Of a stretch of DNA of 64,000 nt, positions 51,438 through 61,780 are shown piece by piece. Each line of letters starts with the position of its first letter. Position 1 is the stretch's first letter. A program made the translations under genes and the position numbers. A model generated the notes under the pieces. It did not search any database, was not told the origin of the DNA, and was given only the letters and a program-made list of their open reading frames with translations. This DNA comes from Melanocharis versteri (Eukaryota > Chordata > Aves > Passeriformes > Melanocharitidae): positions 186,001 through 250,000 of the forward strand of contig VZTG01001990.1 of assembly GCA_013397845.1 (NCBI GenBank), read 5' to 3'.

Positions 51438-54400
51438 AAATGAATCCTCCACAATTCCACATCTTTGATAAATTTGGATGGATTTTCTCATATAGTCTGA
51501 CATCCAAAAACCCTGCTATGGCAGATCTAGGGAACATTTTTCTTCTTGAGGGCCCAGAAGGACTCTCCAATACATTTAGTAGAAGAGAAGTTTAATGTGA
51601 ACAATAAATAAAAGCAAAGAATTATTAACAATACGGCCACAGACTGTAAGAAATGGAATCATGTATTTTACCCTCCCAGGTTTCAGGTGTTCCATGATTC
51701 ATTACTCAGAGCAAAGATCAGAGTCAGATCTGTTGTTTGAAAATACAGACCACTGGAAGCCCTGTGAGTAGAGATTGCCAGACCTCTATTAATTAACATA
51801 GTTTATTAACTATTATTGTTAGCATTAATTAACATGTCTTTGTGACAAGTTGCAGTCAGCATGTCAAAAAACGTGCCTGCTGACTACATGTATCAAAAAC
51901 AGGGGGTGCAGCCTCCCCTTCCTTCTCAAATCCTAACACTGCCTCAAAGTGAATATAGCAGGGGTTGCCTCCATTTGTTTTCGAGTTTCTGAGTTTCCTA
52001 TGTTCAAGCTTTTCTAAATTGCAGATCAAAAGAGATATTTCCAGTAAAATCTTTGTAATCCCATGATTTCAAGAGCAGAAGCTTTAAGTAAATCCCAAAA
52101 TTTTCATGTGAAAATAGCAGTTCTGGAGCTGCCTGCATTCCAAACAAGCCTGCCCAAAGGATTTCATTTAGATAGGTTATCATTCCTTATTATCTATCTA
52201 GCACTCACAGTGGCTGTAAAATCCCTAGGAATGGTGGCATTTCCATTTATTTCCACGTTCAGCTCACAGAACACACTCATGGCATGAAAATACCATAAAA
52301 ATGCAAGGTAATTATCACCATTATGTAACTTCTTAGCAGCCAGGAGCAGAATTAAAAGCCTGAGTGGTGCCTATAAGAAAAACAGAATACATTTCAGTAA
52401 GCAAGCCTGTCATTTTTTATCTCTTAAGTAACCTTAAATAAAATTGAACTGGCTTAGTTAGTGTGAAAAAAAAAGGAAAAAAAGCAAGTTCTTATAATCT
52501 TCACTGTGATGATAATACATGTATTACTTCATTTAAATAAAATCTCTGAACAGCACCTGGAGTTTTACAGAGAAATCCTGCACTGGGGATTTGTATGCAG
52601 CACGCTTGCATATGAAATGTCAGAATTGCATGGACAAGGACAGCAGTGAAATTTAAAAGGTGATGGATAAGACAGATGGCTGAGCAGAAGTGGTCTGCAT
52701 TGCCATGGAGAAAAGCCTGGTGCTATCCTCAGCAATCACTACTCGAGTTTGCAAGAGTCTGGCTGCTATGGAAGCATCTGAGCCAACCCTGGGTGTTGCA
52801 ATATGCCAGTTTTCCAAGAAACAGATTGGTGTACAGTGTGTACTATTTTTTATTTTCTTGGGGGAGGAGGGAAGAATCTATGGATTCGGGGCTATCATTT
52901 GGCTTTGAATTTCATCTTATCAATGCATTTATTGACACCTAGGAAGATGCCTTTGAAATAGAGATGATATTGTGAATAGTGACATAACATCCTTGGAAAT
53001 AACTCCCCCCGCCCATCCTGTGAGAGCAGAAAATCACTGTTTGTACAGAATCTACTAATTTCTACTCACTGTTCTATGTTTAATCTGTCCTGTGTTCCTT
53101 CCTTGAAACTGATAACAGTGTTGATCTCTGCTTTTCGAGGAGTTTTTTTGTGGGCTTGCCTTTGTGAGAGGACTGCATTCCTGAGAGGTCTGTGGGAGAG
53201 TCAGAGCTGATGCCCACAGGGTGAAGAGATTCCCCTTGGGTCAGGCTCGAGGCTGCATCTGATTATAACTAGGACTGGGAAGGAAGCAGTCCAGGAGCTC
53301 AAAATTCAGGGTTTGGAGAAATCACTGAGCAATACAGGGAACCAGGATTAAAAGAAAGTGAGAATATTCCCTGAATGGAAGCGTGAAAGCTTTCTGCCTT
53401 CCAGGGCTAAAATTCTCTGGGATATAAAGATCTACTGGAGAATTTAAACAGTGACTCAATCTCTAACTTCAAGTGATGGGTGCCAAAATAAAGATAGTTA
53501 ATTCAGACTAGTCTAATTTCTGACCATTGTTTTCTCTAAAGCATTTGGTGATTGTGAAAGTTTCCATTTAATTTAAGAGAATTCAGCTAGATATGAGACT
53601 CTGTTACAGGCATTTGAGTGGCAGTGGCAGCCCATGAAACGTGAGCAATATGTTTGTAAGTGGCAAACCAAAAGGATGGCGAAAGCACAGACAAGTAAGT
53701 GATTGGCCCAATGAGCCAACAGAGTCATTTTGGGAAAATGTTGAACTCTTGGTAGGAGACTAGGATGAGTTTGTACAGCAAAACACTCTGTAAAGACTAA
53801 ACCTTTGACAAGATTATCAAAACATAGCCCAAGAGGAAAGTCCCCAGCTGTGGTGAAGCTCACAGAAGTGGGCAGTTCTCTGAGCAGCAGACCTGAGGCA
53901 GAAAGCGATGTGATTCTCTGACAGACTATGTAAAAACATGAGCTGCACAGACTGAGCAAACTCCCACCCCCAGCCAACACCATGCATTTGGGGACTGGTA
54001 CTGCCATGGCTTGTGGTCCCTTGGAAGAGACAACAAGCCCAAGGGGTGATAGCAGTGCCACGGATGACGAAGGAGTCTCAGCACAGCAGCGTGTGGAACA
54101 AATGCCAGCAGATGGGATGTGGATTCATTTTCAGTTGGATGGGAGCATGCAAACTTGTGTGTTTTCAGAAGCAGGGATCTAACAGTACTGGATGAGCAGT
54201 CATAAGTGGGAAAAGAGAAATAATACAGTGACAGGAAAAGCCCCTCTGAGAGTCTGATATAGCCAGTATCAGTTCTGATGGCAAATAGGAGAGGAAAAGG
54301 CCATATGCTAGAGAGATGGGGGTGGAAATGACATAAACAGCAGCTCAGCAGTATTCCCTTATGTTGCTTGGGTCTAGACCACTGTAGCTGAGGTCACTCC

Positions 54401-56989
54401 AGTTCAATTTCTGGACTGCAAAATGTTGAATCTCTCCCCAGCCCTGAATCTTAGCCCTTCTCCAGGAAGTAGGTTCTTCAAAGGGAAGACATTGGGTTGG
54501 AGAATGTCTGTCTTCCGTTGTTTTGACAGAGGAGAGAAGACTTTGCCTAGGAGTAGCCCCTAGTCTTGGCTGTGGACCCTGTCTTTAGGAGACCCTTATT
54601 TCAAAGAGGGATGAGGAGAAGGGTCTCCTCTCTCCTTTTCAGCCTTCTCTCTCCTGAAGTAGGACCCCAGACAAATCCAGTGCAGGGTCTGGGAGAAAGA
54701 CAAGAAGAGACTGGAGAACGTGATGTCTCCTTTGGAGGAGAGGGGGTTGCTGGCACACAAAGCCCTTCAGGGCCCAAATCTGGCCAGTGGCTGCGATTCT
54801 CCCATTGGGACCTCTAGAAAACATGCAGCTTCAACAGGGAAATTAATGCTCCAGATGAAAAGTGTGGAAAAGAGGGCTGAGAGAAAAATTAATTACAAAT
54901 GGAATGCGATCATGCAATAGTAAAGCTTCAGTGACATTTAATTTCTGTGTAAACAGAGCATGGTTTTGTTCTCATGGTTAGCAGGGGATGGATGCAGGAA
55001 GCCGTATTAAGTTCTTGGCACTGTTTCTGGTTCACTTAGTGGCCTTCAGGAAATGACTTAATTGTGGGGTCTCGCAAGTGCTGAGCACACACTGAGGAGC
55101 ATTTCTTTCCTCTAAAGCAATTGGGGCTTTCTGGAGCAGGCCAAGAGCTCTTCATCTCAGAGGATCAGGGTGTGTTGATTGAAAAAATACAGTCCATTTT
55201 TCTTTGTAGCTTGCATAAAAATTGAGTTCAAGAATCCAGGGTGCTAGTACCCTTATCATCTGCAAAGCAAAGAGAATGGATTGCTGGGGATCTGTGAGGA
55301 AGCCAGCAATAAAGGGCTGTAATTGAATTAAAGGATGGACTGGCTTTGTTGAAAGAAAGGGGAGCAGAACCACTCGGGCATGTGGGCTCACATTGTGAAA
55401 CAAATTACAGGCTGACACATCCGCTAATAATCTGCGCTTTAGTGCAATAGACAGGAATAACTCAAAACCTCTGTGGCTGGTAAATGGGAACCAATAGTAA
55501 TAGGGGAAGCTTGTTTCCACTGAATCCCATCCCACACCCACTGAATCAGGTCGTCTGATTGTCAGCTTGGGCTGGGTGGAGGGGGACATGCCAGTGACAG
55601 GACTGTGCTGGTGAGGCAGGTCCCTGAGGGGAACCACCTTTTTAACTAAACAGATGAGTGCAGGGAATAAAGGTTTTTTGGCTGGAGGTGACGCAGATGC
55701 TGACAGCACTGGCAGGACTGAACTAAGATACCTGCCTGTGTCTGGTAAATTGTGTGTGAAATCCAGCACACACGGAATATTGCCTGGACAGAAGTGTATT
55801 CTCCCCAGAAACAGTTTCTCCAAATTGCTTAATTCCGCTGAAAATTCCGCTGAGAAGGCTTCTTCTGTTCAGGATGGTTACTCTTTCCCACCATGCTGCA
55901 GGGACACGCAGTTCCCACCAGCACTGCCTTGATGTGGTGCTGTGAGCCCCCATGCTGGTGCTCCCAGACAAGGTACCCAGGCCATGGTGTTGACCATCCT
56001 GCGATGTGTCAGAACTTTCCATAGTGGAAGGCTCAGGTCTCACGGGACATTTCCTGTATTTTCACTGCAACTGGTTGCTTTTTTTCAGTGGTTTTGCTTT
56101 GCACCCCAGGAAGGCCTAGATACTCCTTCTGAAGGGTGTGGGTCAGTGTTACACACTCTGGGAGTCCTGTCCTGCAGATCTGGGCTGCACTGCAGCCATG
56201 TGATGTACATGTGGGCATGTGAAGCGTGTTTTTTCAGGCTAGAACAGTAGATATCGTCAATCAAGCAGATTTCCCCAGCTTTCCTGTGCCAAGCCTCTAA
56301 AATCCATTGTGCTCCTCCTCTGACCCCATGGTTTCGCTTTGCTCAGATACCCCATCCTTAGAAACAGACAAGTCTGAAACAGCCAACAGCAAACATGAAT
56401 GTGCAGAAAATGCATCTGTTCAGCTGAGTGCAGGTTATGTTCAGGAGATCAGCCACATAAATATTGATAGAATAAATGGATTTGTTTTGTGACATAGTCA
56501 CCAAGCAATATTTATATTAAAACCCCAGTTACATTTTTAAGATGTGGTACTAATTTCCCATACATATTTATACACCTACATACACATACACACATTGGTA
56601 GAAATTCTGTGTTCATATTAAAGAGGTAAAAGAAACTGCTCACTGTATAAAACTAGAACATATATTCAAGTTGAGCAAGAAGTCTTCATTGTCTGCACTC
56701 TGTGATATTTCTGCTTCTGTTTGATGGCTTCATTCTTTTTTCCTGGTGCTCTTCTGTGCAGTACCATTAGTCTCTGAATTATTTACTGTATTTCCCTGAG
56801 TTTTGATATTACCCCACCTTCATAGAGTGCTGGTGATAACATGTTTTAAGGGACAGCACCATTTATTTCCTAAATAGTCTCATTTTACTGGTTGTTTAAC
56901 CAAAGATGTTTGAAAGTGTTCCTTTGCTTCTTTTTGTGATGTTCCAGGAGCTCCAAAAAGAGATGTCTTTTATAACTGTGCTAGGAACT
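51438..56989. other. Unique non-coding DNA with the longest open frame of the window
   Basis: A 12-bp direct repeat ATTAATTAACAT occurs at 51788-51799 and 51824-51835. A minus-strand frame of at least 223 codons (55152-55823) is the longest in the window. It has hydrophobic and proline/serine-rich parts but no recognisable domain, and plus-strand frames overlap it. The 162-codon minus-strand frame at 53573-54061 is also unrecognised. A local 13-base direct repeat AAATTCCGCTGA-like lies at about 55831-55857. Confidence 0.45.
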
Positions 56990-57046
56990 GCTGTCATTGA
57001 AATAAATTGACTTATGCTGATGCAAATGAGAGCAAAATTTGGCCCC
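56990..57046. repeat. Possible arm of an old foldback element
   Basis: 'GTCATTGAAATAAATTGAC ... TATGCTGATGCAAATGAG ... AAAATTTGGCCCC' resembles the 3' arm of sauropsid foldback elements ('tcattgaagtcaatggag...tatgctgatttacacc...agatctggcccc'). Only one arm is visible. Confidence 0.25.
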
Positions 57047-59280
57047 ATCTGTTCTACATAATCTAGTTCCTAAATCAGAAAAAAACAGTCACTAAGAAAT
57101 GACAGCCAGTATTTTATTTTTGTGGGAATTTGGTTTTATCACTTCTGAAAACTGCTGAAGCTAATAATGCAGGCTAGCATGGTAAACATGTTGGTTTAAT
57201 CTAGGATGATGCTGGAGACTTTTCTTTCATAGTTTCTTGGGTAAGAATGTATCCAAAGTATTAAAATGGATGTTAGATTTACTTATTGGCAAAAGGAGTA
57301 GTCTTCAACGCTGTAGTTTTTAGGGAGGATAATTAAAGATGAGAAAAAAAGAGACAAGACATGTAGTGCTTAAGCACTGAATAACATCACAGAGTCTTAA
57401 ACTAAGGAAGAGCAATGTATTTTGCCTGAGTAAACTATCTGGATGGTCTCATATCTACCGGCCTTCCTTCCCAGTGCCTTAAAGGGTTTGTTGTTGGGTC
57501 TGCTCTGTGCTACTGTGCCAGACCTCTCTGCTTTGTGGTGAACAGGTTTCATGTGGTCGTGACATGCAGCTCACATCACTCCCTTCCCTTTGGAGGGGTG
57601 CTAGAACTGCCATCAGTAAGTTTGCTAAAAGACTACAGGACAGAATTGTCCATACAGGTGAAATTGCTCTGGGATCCAAGGGACATGTCAGTGCATTGCA
57701 CTACGGCAGTGGACGAGCAAGTGCTGCCATGGGCAGCGTTTCAAACACTTTGTCCTGGGAAGAAGGAACTTTCTTAAACATCACAGACCATCTGCAGTTC
57801 AAAAAGCCCCACAGATGGTATTAAGATGGCTCACTGAGAGTGGTGGAATGCAGGTATTTCCTCCCGTGGTTGTTCTTGCACAAATGTGTGCCAGTTTGTG
57901 CAATGGCACCTCTCCCTTACGGCACAGTCTCAACAGTTGCATGAGATCAGGTGTGGATGAACAAAAAAAAAGTCAGGCGCTCTGGCCAAAATTTCCAAGC
58001 CTACATATATGCATTAGATATGAGCAGCTTGATCTTCCAGTAGATGCTCCATATTTCCAACTCCTCTTGAAGTAAATTGAGCTGCATCAGTTTTCTTTGG
58101 CAGCAGGAGAAAGAGCTCCAGCTTTTGTGCAGGTGAGACACCTCATACTGACTGAGGTGCCCAGTTACCAAAGACCAAGCGTGGACCTCTCCAGTCTTAG
58201 TTTTTACCAAATACCATGAAAAAAACCCCAAAATCAGTAAGTACATCGAAATTCGGAGGGTTTTTTTCAGGAATGAAGATCTGTAGTACTCAGATTATCA
58301 CTCATTACCAAATGTCCTCAGGCCAGGGAAGAAGTCAATTAACTATAAAAAGAGGCTTAGGAATTGGACTTTGCATTATTTGCTGTGCAAGGGGTATATT
58401 CCTTATCCTTTTGAAGAATAGAGCAAATTCAGGACCAGTGTGTTTGGATTCTAGATAATTGTACTATAATGAAAGGCTCAGTTTCATGATATCAGTATAT
58501 GACTATTTACACTTCTCCTCAAAGAGAAGATCCTCCCAGAAGTGTTCATCTTTCTAGAAATTATACTTTATGAAGTGCCAAACTCGTAAGTGAAATAATT
58601 TATAAATAATGTGTGTTTATAAAATATAAATATATGTATGTTTATAATGCGTTAAACTTCACAGATTCCAGAGGATATTTTTATATAAAAGTACATGGTG
58701 TAGAAAGGTACAGAACTTGGGTAGTACCATAACTGAGGTGCAGTCGCTTGTTGACTCTGAGTAAGACAGAGCTCCTGTGAGTGCTGAGATATTTCTTGTT
58801 AGAGCACCTATGAGGCCCCTCATGCAAGGAAAATTTATTTGCCAACACTCAGGATATATGCAGAATATATGCCTTATGTTGTTCCTCCATCTTTATACAG
58901 AAAGAAATCATTAAAAACCTTTCTGATATAATTAGTACTCTATCAAATTCTCCAGGAGTTCTCATTGCTCTTAAGCATCCCAAGTAATTACTGTGCTGGG
59001 AACTTGCCATGACCATGAGCTCACCTTGAAATCAAATTACTGATAGCGGGACTGATCCTCACTTGAGGCAGTTTTTAGAAAACTGTGACTGATTGCTCCA
59101 AAAGCTACCGATAAAAGAAAACCTACATGTGTTATCCTGCCTTCTTGCAGTGACCAAGAGTCCTGGTTACACAAAGAAACATGTTACTGCTGACCAAGTG
59201 TGAGGAGGAAACCTGTGGGAACTGCAGGACCTGTGTGGAACCCAGGAGAGCCTGCAGACACAAAGACTACGGCTACAACA
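57047..59280. other. Unique non-coding DNA, AT-rich near 58.6 kb
   Basis: No gene is supportable. A very AT-rich stretch with TATAAATA-like words spans about 58590-58655. Overlapping frames at 57479-57824 on both strands look accidental. Confidence 0.5.
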
Positions 59281-59340
59281 GGAAAATAGTTACCATTACA
59301 GGAAAATAGTTACCATTACAGGAAAATAGTTAACATTACA
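59281..59340 (+). repeat. Three tandem copies of a 20-bp unit
   Basis: GGAAAATAGTTACCATTACA is present three times in a row. The first two are identical and the third has one change (TTAACA for TTACCA). It ends 38 bases before the first ATG of the coding-like frame that follows. Confidence 0.97.
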
Positions 59341-59378
59341 GGTGTGTACCTTCCTCTGACTAAGCCCTCTCAGCTGCG

Positions 59379-59937
59379 ATGTCTAATATGTACGATCTTA
59401 ATTTACCACCACCTCCTACTGACCTGGATTATCTCAAAGGGCAGTTTCAGCTTCTCAGCCAGGCAGAAAGGAAATGTAACCCTTTCTCTAGGAAGGCCAT
59501 TGCATCTAAGGAAGTGTCCAAGTACTGGCGTGTAAACTTCCTATACTTGGTTGTGCTGGGCAGTGTTGCAAGTGGAGTAAATTGGTCACTAATCCCGGAA
59601 GCTAGAGGCCCAAGCATTTGGATACTTTAGAGAAGAACGTTTGGCAAATGCAATGGAACAAGCCTCTCCATCTGTAAGCAATCCTGTAGAGTCTTCAGTG
59701 AGCTCAGAGGTGTCAGGTACTTGGTTACCTGGGCTGTGTCCTGAATGTCTATGCATGGGGCAACCCAGAGAAGCCACACTGCTTGTCTGGAAGGATAGAA
59801 AACTTCAAATACCTCTAGGTTCAAACATGTCTGGAGTCAGAAGGCTGACAGAAACCAGCATCAGTGTGACACAGATGCCTCCAGCTGATCTGCCAAAAGC
59901 ATGGATCTGTTTCAGCTCTCAACAGTTTGTGTGTTAA
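59379..59937 (+). pseudogene. Decayed coding-like sequence in two frames, identity uncertain
   Basis: Frame 1 (59379-59630, 83 codons) starts with an ATG that has a G at -3, right after a splice-acceptor-like CCCTCTCAG (59365-59373). Its product has a proline run (residues 9-12), a charged segment, then a hydrophobic stretch at about residues 54-67 that could be a signal or membrane anchor. It ends in a TAG. Frame 2 becomes open at about 59593 and runs to a TAA at 59935-59937, with another charged start and a Ser/Pro/Gly/Cys-containing body. Two consecutive protein-like frames that switch phase at about 59595-59630 suggest one gene with a frameshift. The leader, hydrophobic signal and acceptor layout resembles the start of a betaretrovirus-like env gene, but no env motif or LTR is recognised. 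A host gene remnant or chance cannot be excluded. Confidence 0.3.
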
Positions 59938-60800
59938 CTGAATCCGTAGAAACTTAAGACACTTGGCTTTTCTGAATCATAAATGCATGATACCTACTTC
60001 ATAAAAAAAAAAAATATTAGCCACAAACTAATGGGTGTGATTTACCTCATTTGGGAATCAGACGCACTCAGGGTTATACGATGGGTTATATGCACATCCC
60101 TTAAGGCCTATTAAAATTGATTTCACGGTTTAGGTACTGAATAGATTCAGGCAAATGATCAGGGCAGATTTTCCACAGAATTAATAAAACAGCCTTTGGC
60201 AACTGGATCACTGAATAAGAAGCATTAATTGAAAACCTACCATTAAACGTGATTGTTAGTATGCTGCCTGCACAGCGTCAGAGAATCAAAGATAACTTCT
60301 GGGAAACCCTCTAAATCCTGGATGTAAAATGAGTGTGAAAAGAGCAGGCCAAAACTGTGGACAATACTATACAGGCCACCTGCCAACAAAGTTTGCAGAT
60401 CACCCGGCAAACTGAAGCTGGACATGTCCTGGCAGACAGAAAGAAAAGTGGAGCTGAAGCCAATTTTTCTCAGTATTTATCTACACTATTATAGCACTGT
60501 AGCAAGAAAAAAAAATCCAGTTAGATGAGTGACAGGGTTTCTTTACATCTTTCTTTCCCTGAAATATATGCCAGAAAAGTGTCAGCTGAGACATCTGGGA
60601 AATCCTGAAGGACAAACTGTTCAAAAAGTTTAGCCACAATCCATGAAAGCTAGATAAATCCTGGTTTGAGTGATATCAAAACCTCAGCAAATGAAGCTGT
60701 ATCTGGACCAACATGTTCCAGTGAGCTGGACTTTTTATTTCAGGCTTGAGTGACCAAAAAAATAACCAAACCACTGAGAAGGAGAGAGAGGAAAACAGTT
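59938..60800. other. Non-coding DNA, nothing recognised
   Basis: AT-rich sequence with an A-run at about 60003-60014. No LTR, CR1 or gene was identified, and the coding-like segment upstream does not visibly continue here. Confidence 0.5.
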
Positions 60801-60828
60801 TCATAAAATCATAGAATCATTTAGGTTG
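60801..60828 (-). mobile_element. CR1: Very short CR1 3' terminal fragment, minus strand
   Basis: TCATAAAATCATAGAATCAT followed by TTAGGTTG is the reversed terminal block of CR1. The homology stops after about 28 bases, so this is an extremely truncated insertion or the end of an eroded one. Confidence 0.65.
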
Positions 60829-61539
60829 ATGCTTGTTTCCTTGGCATAAAAAAATGCCTTTGGAGGGGCTGGGAGGTCCTTCACAGCCAGACAACAGCCG
60901 GCACTGTTGGTAAGAGTGAAAACAGCCTTCTGTGACCTGACATGTGTTTTATTTCTGGTGAGGGGATGAAAGCACTTGTGATGCGCTGTGACATTTCTGT
61001 CAGTCCTCAAAACGCACTTGATGTTCCCGCAGAGAACATCATGTTTGTGCCTTGCAGGGGGATGGGAGGGTCTGTCCCCTCCTCTCTCTGCTGCCCCTGC
61101 AGCAGAGCTGCAGCAGATTCACATCCTTTGAGGGTCCCTGGCGGGTGCCAGTGGGCTGAGGTGGCACAGGGGGCAAATGCTGCTGCTGCTATTCCTCAGT
61201 ATCAGGTCCCCTTCACTTGAAGAGAGAACGGGTGGGATGCAGCCTTCCATGTAATAGAAATTCAGTATGCTTGAGAACCTTCTGCAGGGTTTTCTAATCT
61301 TAGTGAGAAAGCCTCATTACAGCAGTTATTTTGCAATCCCACGAAAGCCAGAAATGCATTCGCAGAGGCCAGAGCTGCCCAGCCCTGTCAGCGCTCTAGC
61401 AGACAGTGTGGGAAACAGCCCATGTGGTGAAAAGTGAGCAAAAAGCTAGCACTCCTTTGGAGTCCAGTAATCCCTTCTGCAGCATTGTTCAAGCCCCAGA
61501 TGCACACTGCTTTTCCTAGATAGACAGGGTCACATCCTC
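60829..61539. other. Non-coding DNA, GC-richer around 61.0-61.2 kb
   Basis: No gene is supportable. The plus-strand frame at 60942-61220 ends in an alanine-rich stretch from a GCT-like repeat and is unrecognised. Confidence 0.5.
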
Positions 61540-61780
61540 AGCTCCTATCAGCTGGCGCTGCTCCGCCAACCGCAGTGCAGCTGACGCAGCCGGGCTAATT
61601 TGCTCCCACCAAGGATTTGACCTGCCGTTTTCTTCCTGACAGCATCCCTTAAAAGATACATGATGTTCTGCAGGGCCAGGCTAATCTGCTTGTGGAGGAG
61701 CGGCCATTGTTCAGCCTGCCATCCTTATCACCCGCTCTCGCCAGAAAAGGAGCCCAGGCTGGATGCTGGTGACAGCCCTC
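61540..61780. promoter_or_regulatory. Candidate regulatory element with SOX-like and GATA-like sites
   Basis: Nine CpGs occur within about 190 bases in a CpG-poor window. CCATTGTTC (61704-61712) is the reverse complement of a good SOX site (GAACAATGG), and CTTATC (61724-61729) is a GATA core in reverse. TAAT-containing words lie at about 61595 and 61682. No open frame of note crosses it. Motif matches this short occur by chance, so the call depends on conservation that cannot be seen here. Confidence 0.25.

Noticed and set aside
60380..60420. AAGTTTGCAGATCACC, similar to a LINE reverse transcriptase block
   Set aside because: No neighbouring LINE blocks in the right order; the active-site bases are not preserved.
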